Part shown: positions 10,300 to 19,601 of the stretch, in pieces | How positions within the stretch are numbered: position 1 is the stretch's first letter | Layout of the letters: every line of letters begins with the position of its first letter | NCBI RefSeq assembly: GCF_000317245.1 | Contig: NZ_AJLJ01000076.1 | Coordinates: forward strand, 62,001 to 126,000 | Direction of reading: 5' to 3' | Source of the DNA: Fischerella muscicola SAG 1427-1 = PCC 73103 | GTDB taxonomy: Bacteria > Cyanobacteriota > Cyanobacteriia > Cyanobacteriales > Nostocaceae | DNA: 64,000 nucleotides | Translations under genes and position numbers: made by a program | The notes under the pieces: model-generated | Told to the model about the DNA's origin: nothing | The model's database searches: none | The model's input: the letters and a program-made list of their open reading frames with translations, nothing else

Positions 10300-10663
10300 T
10301 TCACTATCTACTCCTCACTTAATATTGGTCATTCAATTTTAGATTTTAGATTTTGGATTGGCTCGACAGATTTTTCTGCTTGCTCTGTACCATCAAATAA
10401 GTATTGTTCATAGATCATTGGCCATTAGTTATTTAGTTGGTAGTTAATTTCAACAACCAACTAACGGGAGGCTCGCAATTTTTTCAATATCCCGCTAAGA
10501 GTTTAAATCCCGTAGCTCTCACAGCACAAGTCATCTTTATACGAATCAAATAAATCAAATAGTCTGCTTCAGCAGACTTTAGTTATGAGACTGTGATTTG
10601 AATCACAAGCGGGTTTTTTTAAAGTTTGGGATGCTCCCTAACAAACAACAAACAACAAACCAA
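10300..10663. other. spacer with two hairpins
   Basis: No gene is visible. The dyad AGTCTGCT/AGCAGACT (10561-10578) and the dyad TGTGATT/AATCACA (10592-10607), followed by GCGGG and a run of T, form a hairpin cluster downstream of the radical SAM gene stop at 10664. Read on the plus strand the second looks like a terminator, although no plus-strand gene precedes it. The AGTCTGCTTCAGCAGACT hairpin is probably a dispersed repeat (inference). Confidence 0.45.
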
Positions 10664-11989
10664 CTATTTAATACAGGTCTCTATTAGTTCCTCTATTCCC
10701 GCTACAGGAAAGATGTTTGTATCCAATTGACGGGCTAATTCTTTTACATTTATATCATCTAAGAATACCAATTCACCATGTTTTAGCATGACACTTGGTA
10801 GCAAGATTCCATCTCCTAAATCTTGCGCTCGTAAATTTAACAGTAAATCATGACCAGTGAGCAAGCCTGTCACGGATATACTTTGTCCCCAATAATCACT
10901 ATTGAGAGCCTGCATATTCACTTCTAAACCTTCTACTGAATTCAAGCGTTCTAGAATTGGTTGAAATGCTTGTTCTACAGCGTTACCCACTACCCAAGTG
11001 AATCTTTTTTGTTCTTGTATTTTCAATGGTAGTAATTGATCAGCAGTTTGCATAAACTGCTTGATAAACAAGCGAATTGAGCCAACACCGTTATCGATTT
11101 GGGGATAGTCTTCATATTCAGATTCACATGGTAATTCCTCTCTTGCGATTAAAAACCATTCATCAGCTAACCAAGCAAATGTAGAATCAAACTTTTGTCG
11201 AAATTGCTGCTGAAGCGATCGCACTTGTTGAATAACTTCTTGAGCTTTTTCTTTTGTAACTGGTGTCAGTTCGTCTGCTTGGGGGCGAAACTTAGTTAAT
11301 CCTACTGGTACTACTGCTACCGAAGCAACAGCTGGCACTTCACCAGTATGAAATGATGCTAAATCTCTCAAAGTTTGTTCCAGATGCTTGCCATCATTTA
11401 TACCAGGACATACTACTACTTGAGCATGAATTTGCAGTCGCCTTTGTTGAAACCACTTGATGTGCTGCAAAATTTGTCCAGCGCGGGGATTTTTTAAGAG
11501 TCTAATTCTCACTTCGGGTTCTGTAGCATGAATCGATACATATAATGGAGACAGCCGCATTGCTTCAATACGTTGCCATTCCCTTTCTGTCAAATTAGTC
11601 AAAGTCAGGTAAGAACCATACAAAAAACTCAAGCGATAATCGTCATCTTTAAAATACAAACTTGAACGCTTACCTGGTGGTTGTTGGTCGATAAAACAAA
11701 ACGGACAGCGATTATTGCACTGAATTAAATTATCAAACAAGGCGGTTTCAAATTCTAACCCCAAGTCTTCATCGTAGTCTTTTTCAATTTCCAGATGATG
11801 AGTTTTGCCAGTAGCGTCTAAGACTTCTAATTCTAAAATTTCATCAGCGCACAAAAACCGATAATCAATTAAATCGCGGGGAGGTGTACCGTTAATAGTG
11901 ACGATCGCATCCCCAACTTCAAAACCAATTTCTGCTGCAATAGAATCGGGTAATACTTTGGTAATTCGAGCCGGACGAATAGTAGTCAT
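10664..11989 (-). CDS. TIGR03279-type radical SAM protein with PDZ-like N-terminus
   Basis: The 441 residues start with a PDZ-like fold (about 5-70: ITKVLPDSIAAEIGFEVGD). A radical SAM-like core follows with C91, C95 and C98 in CNNRCPFCFIDQ, the CxxxCxxC pattern that binds a 4Fe-4S cluster and S-adenosylmethionine. The C-terminal part is DUF512. This architecture is the cyanobacterial TIGR03279 family, whose substrate is unknown. The ATG at 11989 is only two bases from a 14-copy heptamer array, so no Shine-Dalgarno sequence is possible in the usual place. No alternative in-frame start preserves the PDZ region. Confidence 0.9.
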   Translation of the reverse strand: MTTIRPARITKVLPDSIAAEIGFEVGDAIVTINGTPPRDLIDYRFLCADEILELEVLDATGKTHHLEIEKDYDEDLGLEFETALFDNLIQCNNRCPFCFIDQQPPGKRSSLYFKDDDYRLSFLYGSYLTLTNLTEREWQRIEAMRLSPLYVSIHATEPEVRIRLLKNPRAGQILQHIKWFQQRRLQIHAQVVVCPGINDGKHLEQTLRDLASFHTGEVPAVASVAVVPVGLTKFRPQADELTPVTKEKAQEVIQQVRSLQQQFRQKFDSTFAWLADEWFLIAREELPCESEYEDYPQIDNGVGSIRLFIKQFMQTADQLLPLKIQEQKRFTWVVGNAVEQAFQPILERLNSVEGLEVNMQALNSDYWGQSISVTGLLTGHDLLLNLRAQDLGDGILLPSVMLKHGELVFLDDINVKELARQLDTNIFPVAGIEELIETCIK

Positions 11990-11991
11990 TC

Positions 11992-12089
11992 GATTTTGGA
12001 TTTTAGATTTTGGATTTTAGATTTTGGATTTTGGATTTTAGATTTTGGATTTTGGATTTTGGATTTTAGATTTTAGATTTTAGATTTTA
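11992..12089. repeat. 14-copy heptanucleotide array (GATTTTR)
   Basis: Fourteen uninterrupted units of GATTTTG or GATTTTA fill 98 bases and abut the start codon of the radical SAM gene. This is a short tandemly repeated repetitive (STRR) sequence of the kind known from heterocystous cyanobacteria. The G/A variants at position 7 are interspersed rather than in blocks. The transcript leader would read as repeats of CCAAAAT or CTAAAAT. Confidence 0.95.
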
Positions 12090-12223
12090 GATTGACTCCA
12101 CGGATAAATCTGTTTTCTTATACCATCAAGGAATTATCGGTCATTGGTCATTAGCTTTAGGCTAAGAACTATTGTAGAGACGCGATTAATCGCGTTTCTA
12201 CTAATTGACTAATGACTTCAGTA

Positions 12224-13144
12224 CTAAAGAATTCCTGCACCAATTGCACCCAAAATTGCTGCTCCAAATCCCAGACGATACCAGACAAATACCCAGTTGC
12301 TTCGCCGTTGTAGGAATTTCAACAACCAAGCAATCGATAAATAGGAAAACACGAAGGTTGAGACGATACCGACCAATAATGGCAGGAACATATGCGATTC
12401 TTGAAGTACATCTTTAGTTTGGACAGCTGTGGCGATCGCCAGTGTTGGTAAGCCTAACAAAAATGAAAACCGAGCAGCAGTCTCTCTTTGTAAGCCAATA
12501 AATAGAGCTGTCGTCAGGGTTGAACCAGAGCGTGAAGATCCTGGTAGAAGAGCGATCATTTGCCCAAAACCTACAATAATTCCATCTTTAATTTCTACTT
12601 CTTTAAAACCACGCTTGCGCGAGCCAAATTTCTCCGCCAAACCCAACAACGTCGCCATCACGATTGACATTCCTGCAATCATCAAAGAACTTTCCAACTC
12701 AACATCTAAAATTTTGAGTACTAAACCACCTAATAATGCAGGAAACGTCCCAATCGCAATCCCCACAAACATTTTCCACTCAGATCGCTCCCATTCCTTA
12801 TGCTGAAATGCGAACCAAGCACCCCCCAAAATGTTGCGAATGTCTTTCCAAAAATATATTACTACTGCAAAAACGCTGCCAAGCTGAATACTATCAATAG
12901 CTGCTTTACTCCATGTCACTTTCCAACCTAAAACGTCCCGAAATATGATTAGGTGAGCGGTACTGCTGATTGGCAAAAATTCCGTAATACCTTGGACTAT
13001 ACCTAAAATAAATCCTTGCAATATTGTCCCAATCAGGTTGGATTCACCCGCAACAGCATTACTGGCTGTTTGCATCAGATGATTTCCTACAGGCAAAAAA
13101 AATTCTACTCCACCTGTTACAAACATTGTTCCCATTAACCACAC
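12224..13144 (-). CDS. uppP: undecaprenyl-diphosphatase UppP (BacA family)
   Basis: The membrane enzyme dephosphorylates undecaprenyl pyrophosphate to recycle the lipid carrier of peptidoglycan and O-antigen synthesis. The sequence shows the two BacA signatures: GITEFLPISSTAHL (normally SSTGHL; here Ala replaces Gly) and LLPGSSRSGSTLT, with the catalytic Glu, Ser and Arg retained. There are about seven to eight hydrophobic spans. The reading frame gives 306 residues, about 30 more than usual at the N-terminus. A later start, such as the Met in NHLMQTAS (residue 24), would give a family-typical length. Confidence 0.93.
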   Translation of the reverse strand: MWLMGTMFVTGGVEFFLPVGNHLMQTASNAVAGESNLIGTILQGFILGIVQGITEFLPISSTAHLIIFRDVLGWKVTWSKAAIDSIQLGSVFAVVIYFWKDIRNILGGAWFAFQHKEWERSEWKMFVGIAIGTFPALLGGLVLKILDVELESSLMIAGMSIVMATLLGLAEKFGSRKRGFKEVEIKDGIIVGFGQMIALLPGSSRSGSTLTTALFIGLQRETAARFSFLLGLPTLAIATAVQTKDVLQESHMFLPLLVGIVSTFVFSYLSIAWLLKFLQRRSNWVFVWYRLGFGAAILGAIGAGIL

Positions 13145-13383
13145 TCCAGAAATAGCTGCCTAACTTTAACGAATTATCCAACTTTACGTCTTTGGAGTCA
13201 GTTGTACCGGAAGAGTATTTTCTCAAACACACTGTAACGCTGGAATACAGGGATGCTCTGACGCAGAAATGTATTTATTGAAAATGTGCTTTTCCTAAAA
13301 AATATAATTCTTATGCCCCTGGGGGGGATATTAATCGTGATATCTTAAATAAGATAAAGTTAAGTAAATAATATTAATAAACT

Positions 13384-14142
13384 TTGGTTAACAATACATT
13401 GTCCTCATACACTGTTTCTACCAGCGTTAACACTGAGACGGAGACATTCTCCACTTCTGAACATCCGCACATGCAGGCGTCAACTCCGCTTGCAGTATTT
13501 GCTTCTGCTCGCCAAACCTGGTTAATCTTTGCAGCAGCTACATTTTTAGTAACTGTACCAGTATTTATTGAAGCGCCTCTGGTGCGATCGCTACCGTGGT
13601 TGAGTGTTGTTATCACATTTTTCTGGATGTGGCTGAGTTTCTTATTAATGTCACGTTCTGTAACATATCATTGGGGAGATTTATTATTTGGGTTTAGCTG
13701 GAGTTGGTTAGCTGGTTCGATTTACTGGGGTTGGTTACGTTGGGAACCTTTATGGCATCTACCAGTAGAATCTATTGGTCTACCATTTGCGATATGGTGC
13801 TTGCGTCGAAATTGGGGAAAAGTCGGTAACTGGTTTTATTTGGGTTCTTTACTAGGTACTGCCTTAACTGATGTGTATTTCTATTTAGTAAATTTAATGC
13901 CCCAGTGGCGACAAATTATGCGAGTAGAACCAGAATTTGTGCCATTAATTTTACATAATGCCATAGCAGAAGTAGAAACCCCTTGGGGAGTCGCTTGGGC
14001 ATTAATTTTTGCTATGATTCTCACAATGGTAGGAATTTTACCTTTAGGTAGAAGACAGCGGCACTGGTATGCTTTTGGCGGAGCAGTTTTGAGTACAATT
14101 TTGGTAGATAGTTTATTTTTGTTAGCCGCTCTTTTAGCCTAA
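13384..14142 (+). CDS. DUF3120 membrane protein
   Basis: The 252-residue protein has about six transmembrane spans after a polar N-terminal tail of some 40 residues. It matches the cyanobacterial DUF3120 family, for example FSWSWLAGSIYWGWLRWEPLWH cut at its conserved Trp-rich core and LGTALTDVYFYLVNLMP. Function is unknown. The coding start is uncertain because the first 30 residues (Ser/Thr-rich) may not be translated; the Met at residue 30 (MQASTPLAVF) is a plausible alternative start. It precedes the pentapeptide membrane protein on the same strand. Confidence 0.8.
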   Translation: MVNNTLSSYTVSTSVNTETETFSTSEHPHMQASTPLAVFASARQTWLIFAAATFLVTVPVFIEAPLVRSLPWLSVVITFFWMWLSFLLMSRSVTYHWGDLLFGFSWSWLAGSIYWGWLRWEPLWHLPVESIGLPFAIWCLRRNWGKVGNWFYLGSLLGTALTDVYFYLVNLMPQWRQIMRVEPEFVPLILHNAIAEVETPWGVAWALIFAMILTMVGILPLGRRQRHWYAFGGAVLSTILVDSLFLLAALLA

Positions 14143-14224
14143 TATCAAGTCCGGCTAATTGCTTACTTATAAAACTTGGGCATTGGGCATTGAGCATTGG
14201 GTATTGATATGTATCAGGATTTTT

Positions 14225-15070
14225 GTGAAACGGTATAATTCCAGTGATCTCAAGTTTGCTAATCAGGATTTACGAAATCGCTCTTTTCAAAGACGTAATT
14301 TGATTGGTGCAGATTTTAGCGGTGCGGATATTCGCGGTTGTGATTTTACAAACGCGCTATTACAGGACGCTAATTTTAAGCAAGTCAAGGCTGGTCAAAC
14401 TTTTACATTCTTAATAATTACAATTTTTGTTGCAGTAGTTGTGGCGATCGCCACATTCCATGCAATTAGTCAGATATTATTTAACGTTTTGGGGATAACT
14501 CCTGAAGAATCAACCTGGATTTATACTCTAACTTTTTTCTTGACTTTGGGTATTGTAACAGTTGCCTCAGTTGTTAGAGCTATAACTGACAGTAAATTAA
14601 TCATTAAGCGAATTGCGACAACAGTTTCCGGGGCAGTAACAGGAGTATTACTAGTTTTGTTTTATAGTGGTATAACCACAATGCAAAATCATCCACAAAT
14701 TGAGCTAAAAACTTTAGCTTTCGCGGCTGGATTGATCGGCTTTCTCGGTTTTTACTTCCCCAGAGGATTAGTGGCTGTTGCCGTTGGAGTTGCAGGTACG
14801 GTAGCAGCGTATGGGTTTGCTTTTTTACTAGCAGCAGTGGCATTTGCACACTTAAGCACGCTGCATCTAGTTTGGGGATTAGTATGGGGGAGTTTGTGTG
14901 TGGGAGCGATCGCACTAGTCATGCTTTCCCTAGTTCAGAATGTAAAAGAAATCACCGGCTGCTTTGCCACATCATTTCGTGGTGCTGACTTAACAAATGC
15001 CATTTTTGAAAATGCCAAACTTGGAAATACAGACTTTTCCAAAGCTGTAGGTTATCGAAATTGTGATTAA
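14225..15070 (+). CDS. pentapeptide-repeat membrane protein
   Basis: The frame is open from a TTG at 14159, but 14175-14205 is a GGGCATT/GAGCATT spacer repeat. I place the start at the in-frame GTG at 14225 (VKRYNSSDLKF), giving about 281 residues. A short A(D/N)LxX pentapeptide block (FANQDLRNRSF to LLQDANF) leads into five or six hydrophobic spans. A second short block ends the protein (FRGADLTNAIFENAKLGN). Pentapeptide repeats form a right-handed quadrilateral helix; the function of this split, membrane-embedded form is unknown. Possibly co-transcribed with the DUF3120 gene. Confidence 0.75.
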   Translation: MKRYNSSDLKFANQDLRNRSFQRRNLIGADFSGADIRGCDFTNALLQDANFKQVKAGQTFTFLIITIFVAVVVAIATFHAISQILFNVLGITPEESTWIYTLTFFLTLGIVTVASVVRAITDSKLIIKRIATTVSGAVTGVLLVLFYSGITTMQNHPQIELKTLAFAAGLIGFLGFYFPRGLVAVAVGVAGTVAAYGFAFLLAAVAFAHLSTLHLVWGLVWGSLCVGAIALVMLSLVQNVKEITGCFATSFRGADLTNAIFENAKLGNTDFSKAVGYRNCD

Positions 15071-15262
15071 GTGAACAGGGAACGGGGACAAAGATATTCA
15101 TACAAAATGCTTCACCCCTACGAAATACGGTGATTATACTGTGAATAACAAGATAGCAATGTCCAAAGCAATCAGCTTTTTGACGTTCTCCGAAAAACTG
15201 TATCATACACTACTATTTTTTAGTGATCGCCAAACTTTTCGGTCTACTGAAAGTCCTAGACA

Positions 15263-16138
15263 CTATTGAACAAAGTTGATTGAAGCAAATTTTTTACCGT
15301 AGTGAATAGCAACAAATCCTGTAACATACATAAACAAGCTGTAAACAGCGGCAGGAATCGCCATATCAGGGTTGTTGAGCAGTCCGGCAGTAATTGCGAT
15401 CGCAAGTGTACCATTTTGAATACCAACTTCAATAGCAATGCAGATTTGCTGAGCAGACCCGAGGTTGAACAGCTTGCTAACATATAACCCTGCAAGTGTT
15501 GAAAGGACATTCAACAGTACACAAGAGACTCCAACCTGAAGAATAAAGCCAGGAAGGCGATCCCACTCGCGAATAATCAGTGCGATGATAATAAGCGCGA
15601 GTAACACGACCGCCAGGCGGCTAGTAACTTTTTCGAGGCGGAGAGCGAGTTCTGGAAAGATTTGCCGCAAAAACATTCCTAACCCAATGGGGAGGAGCGT
15701 AATTAGAAAAATTTGCAGCATCGTTGAACCAATCGGTAGTGCGATCGTAGCAGTTCGACCGATAAAATACTGGAGTGCAAGGTTTGCAAACGTGGGAATC
15801 GTAAATACTGTGATGATACTGCTAAGTGCCGTCAGCGTGACAGAGAGTGCAACATCTCCCTTTGCCAGGTATGTAATTAGATTTGATGATGGCCCACCTG
15901 GACACAGTGCCAGTATTATTAATCCGACTGCGATGGCAGGTGGCATTGGCACAACTTTAGCAATCAAAAAACCAATGATAGGTAAAATAATTAACTGACT
16001 TATTAAGCCAATTGAGACGGCTTTGGGATACTTGCTCACACGCTGAAAATCTTCTGGCAGCAACGATAGACCCATCCCCAGCATAATGATAGCTAGCGCG
16101 ATAGGTAATAAAACCGTAGTTAAAAAAGTAGCTGACAT
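15263..16138 (-). CDS. bile acid:sodium symporter family transporter
   Basis: The 291 residues form about nine to ten hydrophobic helices. Family signatures are LALCPGGPSSNLITYLAKGD, which forms the first Na/substrate crossover motif, and EVGIQNGTLAI, the second. These place it in the BASS/SBF family. Cyanobacterial members include Na-coupled carriers of pyruvate, bicarbonate-like or other organic anions; the substrate here is not predictable by eye. It starts at ATG 16138, 86 bases from three tandem 21-bp repeats that may be its operator. Confidence 0.9.
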   Translation of the reverse strand: MSATFLTTVLLPIALAIIMLGMGLSLLPEDFQRVSKYPKAVSIGLISQLIILPIIGFLIAKVVPMPPAIAVGLIILALCPGGPSSNLITYLAKGDVALSVTLTALSSIITVFTIPTFANLALQYFIGRTATIALPIGSTMLQIFLITLLPIGLGMFLRQIFPELALRLEKVTSRLAVVLLALIIIALIIREWDRLPGFILQVGVSCVLLNVLSTLAGLYVSKLFNLGSAQQICIAIEVGIQNGTLAIAITAGLLNNPDMAIPAAVYSLFMYVTGFVAIHYGKKFASINFVQ

Positions 16139-16223
16139 AATCTTGTTTTTATTCCATGACGACTTGAAGATATTTGCAAACAGGCTTTAGTATCACAAAC
16201 TGTTAGGATTACAAGGTTGCTAA

Positions 16224-16286
16224 ACTCGTTAATGAGTATAAAAGACTCGTCAATGAGTATAAAAGACTCGACGACGAGTATCAAAG
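16224..16286. repeat. three tandem 21-bp repeats, each with an inner palindrome
   Basis: Units 16224-16244, 16245-16265 and 16266-16286 are head-to-tail copies of ACTCGTYAATGAGTATAAAAG with a few changes. Each contains ACTC-N6-GAGT; in the third this becomes ACTCG-ACGA-CGAGT, so the arms stay complementary while the centre changes. They lie upstream of the symporter start (16138) and downstream of the tyrA stop (16328). Direct repeats of a dyad in a promoter region suggest an operator array (inference). Confidence 0.7.
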
Positions 16287-16327
16287 TTTTTTTCCTGTTC
16301 CCCGTTCCCTGTCTCCACTCATAACCA

Positions 16328-17173
16328 CTAACAATTTTCCACAAATTCAGAACGATTTGATTGAGTCAATTTCAGCTTTTCTTCTAAACCCGTCCAATTT
16401 TCTTGCTCAATCAGGTGAATTAATTCGTCAAGATGATGGCGATATTGGTGGAGCGATCGCAATACTTCTTGTTGATTATACTGCGCCATCATCATTCCTA
16501 ATTCTGGATTTCCGCCTCCAACACGACTAGTATCTCTAAAGCCAGAACTAGCTAATTTTTGTGATAATTGCAACACTTCGGGGTCACTTTCACCCAGACA
16601 AGCAGTAATTAAAGCAGCGCTCACCATGACTGGTAAATGAGAAATCCAACTCACTGCTCGGTCATGATGTTCGGGAGGACAATAGTAAAGTTTAGATCCC
16701 AGTTGTTTGACTATTTTCTCTACAGTAGATATCCCATCTGTGGGTGTTGTAGCAGTTGGTGTCAACACATAAGGTCTATCAACAAATAGATGTCTTTGTG
16801 CAGCCTCAATACCACTTTCGGCTGTACCCGCCATCGGGTGTCCACCGATAAAATTTGTCCACAGGGGAGAAATTGCCTTAACTATCGGCGTTTTGACTGA
16901 ACCAACATCGGTGATTACAACATTAGCAGGCAGATGAGTAATCAACTGCTCAATTGTGGGAATAATAAGCCCAATTGGTGTACAAATGAATACAACCTCT
17001 ACGGCAGTGAGTAAACTCATGTCAACAGATGCTTCATCTACACTACCAAGAGCGATCGCCTTGGTACAGGTAGATTCTTTACGACTGACTCCAAATACAT
17101 AATGTCCATGCGATCGTAAATCTAAACCCAAAGAGCCGCCAATTAGTCCAAGTCCTAAAATACCAATATTCAT
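16328..17173 (-). CDS. tyrA: prephenate/arogenate dehydrogenase
   Basis: The 281-residue enzyme opens with the Rossmann motif GLGLIGGSLG (6-15). It carries TyrA motifs TDVGSVK, FIGGHPMAGTAESG, HDRAVSWISHLPV and SSGFRDTSRVGGGNP. It oxidatively decarboxylates prephenate or arogenate in tyrosine synthesis. Characterised cyanobacterial relatives use L-arogenate and NADP; specificity here is inferred. There is no fused chorismate mutase or ACT domain. It is transcribed divergently from the pentapeptide gene at 17257. aroF lies 3.4 kb away, so two aromatic-pathway genes are close but not in one operon. Confidence 0.93.
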   Translation of the reverse strand: MNIGILGLGLIGGSLGLDLRSHGHYVFGVSRKESTCTKAIALGSVDEASVDMSLLTAVEVVFICTPIGLIIPTIEQLITHLPANVVITDVGSVKTPIVKAISPLWTNFIGGHPMAGTAESGIEAAQRHLFVDRPYVLTPTATTPTDGISTVEKIVKQLGSKLYYCPPEHHDRAVSWISHLPVMVSAALITACLGESDPEVLQLSQKLASSGFRDTSRVGGGNPELGMMMAQYNQQEVLRSLHQYRHHLDELIHLIEQENWTGLEEKLKLTQSNRSEFVENC

Positions 17174-17256
17174 TGTGATTTTGAGCGAAATTCAATTACC
17201 AGTTAAGATATCCAACTTTACCCACTATTCAAATTGACATCCGGTGAGATAAACCA

Positions 17257-18816
17257 ATGACTTTAGAGGAATTGCTAGCAAAATACGAAGCAGGAGAGAG
17301 GGACTTTCGCAATGTTGATCTCTCGGAAGTCAACTTAAGTGGTGTAAAACTCAATGAAGCAAATTTTAGTCATGCGAATTTGAGTGTTGTTAACCTCAGT
17401 AGTGCAAATCTATGTGGTGCTGATCTCAGTCACGCCCAGCTAAATGTAGCTAGATTAAGTGGCGCTTATCTTAACCAAGCCAATCTCAGCTACGCCAGTC
17501 TCAATGTCGCCAATTTGATGAGAGCGGATTTGAGTCACGCCCAACTCCAATCAGCTTCCCTGCTTCGTGCAGAGTTAATTCGCGCTGATTTGAGCCGTGC
17601 TAATCTGTTTGCAGCCAATCTCAGTTGCGCGGATCTCCGAGAAGCTTCACTCCGCCACGCTGTATTGCGCTACGCTAATTTGAGCGAGGCGAATTTGCGG
17701 GATGCTTTGTTAAGAGGAGCAAATTTAGAGGGGGCTAACTTAAATAACACCGACTTAAGCCGTACTGACTTCAGTGGTACCAATTGTCGAAACGCAGAAA
17801 TGAGAAAGGTTAATCTTAGTCATAGTAATTTGAGTGGGGCGAATTTGAGTGGTGCAAATTTGCGTTGGGCAGATTTAAGTGGAGCAAATCTCAGTTGGGC
17901 AGATTTAAGTGAAGCAAAATTGAGTGGTGCAAGCCTCATCGGGGCAGATTTAAATAATACCAATTTAACCAATGCGAGTTTAGTTCACGCCGATTTAACT
18001 CAGGCCAAATTAATTAAAGCCGAGTGGGTCGGTGCGGATTTATCAGGGGCAACTTTAACTGGTGCTAAACTTTACTCGACTTCCAGATTTGGTTTAAAAA
18101 CCGAGGGTATGATTTGTGAATGGGTTGATCTTAGTCCTAGTGGCGATCGCTCTATCATCCAACATTTTAACACGGAAGAATCACGCGAATTTTTTAACGA
18201 AACTCCACCAACAATTCGGATTATTGTCGATAAACCTTTAGATCATGAAGCAAATTTTGCCATTGCTGGTGCTTATCACCAAATAGCTCAACAATACCCA
18301 GAATTAAAACAACCTCCTAGTATGGAAATTGGACGTCGCCGCACAGTTTTTACATTTCGTGTTGATAGCGATGTTAATTTATTGCCTATAGCTTACATGG
18401 TAATTCTTCCCTTCCAAGATTCTACAAACACTCAAAACAACATTCGTACACTATTGGCGATGATGAACAGTGAAAAGATTTATTCTATCAGTTCATTATC
18501 TCCTCAGCACTTGCAGCAATTAACTACATTGGTTGAAAAAGTGATAGACAATAGTGCTGTGATCAAAGAGCTAACCAGCATATTGAAAATCACAAAGAAA
18601 ATCAAGTTTTTCCAAGCACCAACCCAGATGATTTTAACTAATTCCAGCGCTCAAAGCTTAATTATTCATGATCATCCTCACTTTGGTAGACTTGTTGATA
18701 TCTCTGATGTTCATACATCTAGAAACAATAGCGTTTCTCTAAGCAGTACCAAGGTAATAGCACCTTCTGAAAGCATGATGATTGATTTTCTCAAAGGATT
18801 TCATTATATAAATTAA
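17257..18816 (+). CDS. long pentapeptide-repeat protein with unknown C-terminal domain
   Basis: Of 519 residues, about 15-275 are nearly uninterrupted A(N/D)LSX pentapeptides (over 45 repeats), predicted to form a rigid quadrilateral beta-helix. The remaining 240 residues (from LYSTSRFGLKTEG) are non-repetitive and soluble, with an alpha/beta look, and match no family I recognise. No signal peptide or membrane span is visible, so it is probably cytoplasmic. It heads a same-strand string with the DUF1517 and lipoprotein genes, the first of which begins 76 bases downstream. Confidence 0.85.
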   Translation: MTLEELLAKYEAGERDFRNVDLSEVNLSGVKLNEANFSHANLSVVNLSSANLCGADLSHAQLNVARLSGAYLNQANLSYASLNVANLMRADLSHAQLQSASLLRAELIRADLSRANLFAANLSCADLREASLRHAVLRYANLSEANLRDALLRGANLEGANLNNTDLSRTDFSGTNCRNAEMRKVNLSHSNLSGANLSGANLRWADLSGANLSWADLSEAKLSGASLIGADLNNTNLTNASLVHADLTQAKLIKAEWVGADLSGATLTGAKLYSTSRFGLKTEGMICEWVDLSPSGDRSIIQHFNTEESREFFNETPPTIRIIVDKPLDHEANFAIAGAYHQIAQQYPELKQPPSMEIGRRRTVFTFRVDSDVNLLPIAYMVILPFQDSTNTQNNIRTLLAMMNSEKIYSISSLSPQHLQQLTTLVEKVIDNSAVIKELTSILKITKKIKFFQAPTQMILTNSSAQSLIIHDHPHFGRLVDISDVHTSRNNSVSLSSTKVIAPSESMMIDFLKGFHYIN

Positions 18817-18892
18817 TATTTAGTAGTTAGTAAATAGTAAATAGTGGTAAATAAAAAACTATATAACCACTGACCAAATATTAGGAGTAAAA

Positions 18893-19486
18893 ATGCGCGA
18901 TTCCTTTAATCGAATGATGGGTAAAACTCGCTATGTAGTGTGTCGTATTATGTTACATTTAGCGGGGTCTGAAGTTGCACCAATCTTGGGAGTATTAAAT
19001 CGTGGTGCGCGGGAAGCAATGGATTCTGATGGTGATCTAAATGTTTTAGGAGAAGGATTAGTAGAACTTTGCCAAACTTTACTGCAATACGATGAATACT
19101 GGCTTTCTGCTGCTAATGAAGGCGATGTATTTTGGAATGAAGGCGAAGCGGGAGATTATGTGAATGAGTTGTTTACAGACTCTGCCCAACGTTACAAAAG
19201 TGAGCCAGATTTCAGTTCTGAGTCTGATTATAATGACTCTTTTTCCATACCTGTAACGCGCAATGTTGTCGTCATGATTACAATTGCTTATCAAGGAGAA
19301 GTACCAGAATTAGAAACCGACCTCGCCAATACTTACGCCTTGAAAGAAGCTTTTAAAGCTTTAATTAATTTGCATTATAACCATAAACTCCAAGCAATTC
19401 AGGTACATTTTTCACCTGCTCAATTAGGTGATGAACTCACTAACGATCAACTTTTGCAATACTATCCAGAGTTGATACCTTTGTAA
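18893..19486 (+). CDS. DUF1517-family protein
   Basis: This 197-residue soluble protein resembles the C-terminal half of DUF1517 proteins (ALLNL-like helices, VTIAYQGEVPEL, LQAIQVHFSPAQ...LT..QL...YPEL). Full-length family members carry an N-terminal signal and membrane region that is absent here. It starts at ATG 18893, preceded by AGGAG at 18882-18886. It shares a strand with the upstream pentapeptide protein and downstream lipoprotein. Function unknown. Confidence 0.75.
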   Translation: MRDSFNRMMGKTRYVVCRIMLHLAGSEVAPILGVLNRGAREAMDSDGDLNVLGEGLVELCQTLLQYDEYWLSAANEGDVFWNEGEAGDYVNELFTDSAQRYKSEPDFSSESDYNDSFSIPVTRNVVVMITIAYQGEVPELETDLANTYALKEAFKALINLHYNHKLQAIQVHFSPAQLGDELTNDQLLQYYPELIPL

Positions 19487-19601
19487 TGCTCTTTGTTTGT
19501 AGTTGATTGTTGTTTGGAACAACTAACTAACAACTAGCAACACCCATCCATTCCCAATTTGATTTAGAAATTGTTAAGCTCAAAGATGAGAAGATAGTTA
19601 A

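Noticed and set aside
15256..15510. 84-codon minus-strand frame
   Set aside because: A shadow frame within the 3' end of the symporter gene; its composition lacks protein-family character.
16224..16286. CRISPR-like array
   Set aside because: The repeats are directly adjacent with no spacers, only three units, and no cas genes are in the window.
16120..16344. 74-codon minus-strand frame with repeated ESFILIDESFILI
   Set aside because: It is only the translation of the 21-bp DNA repeats and overlaps the ends of two real genes; no ribosome-binding site.
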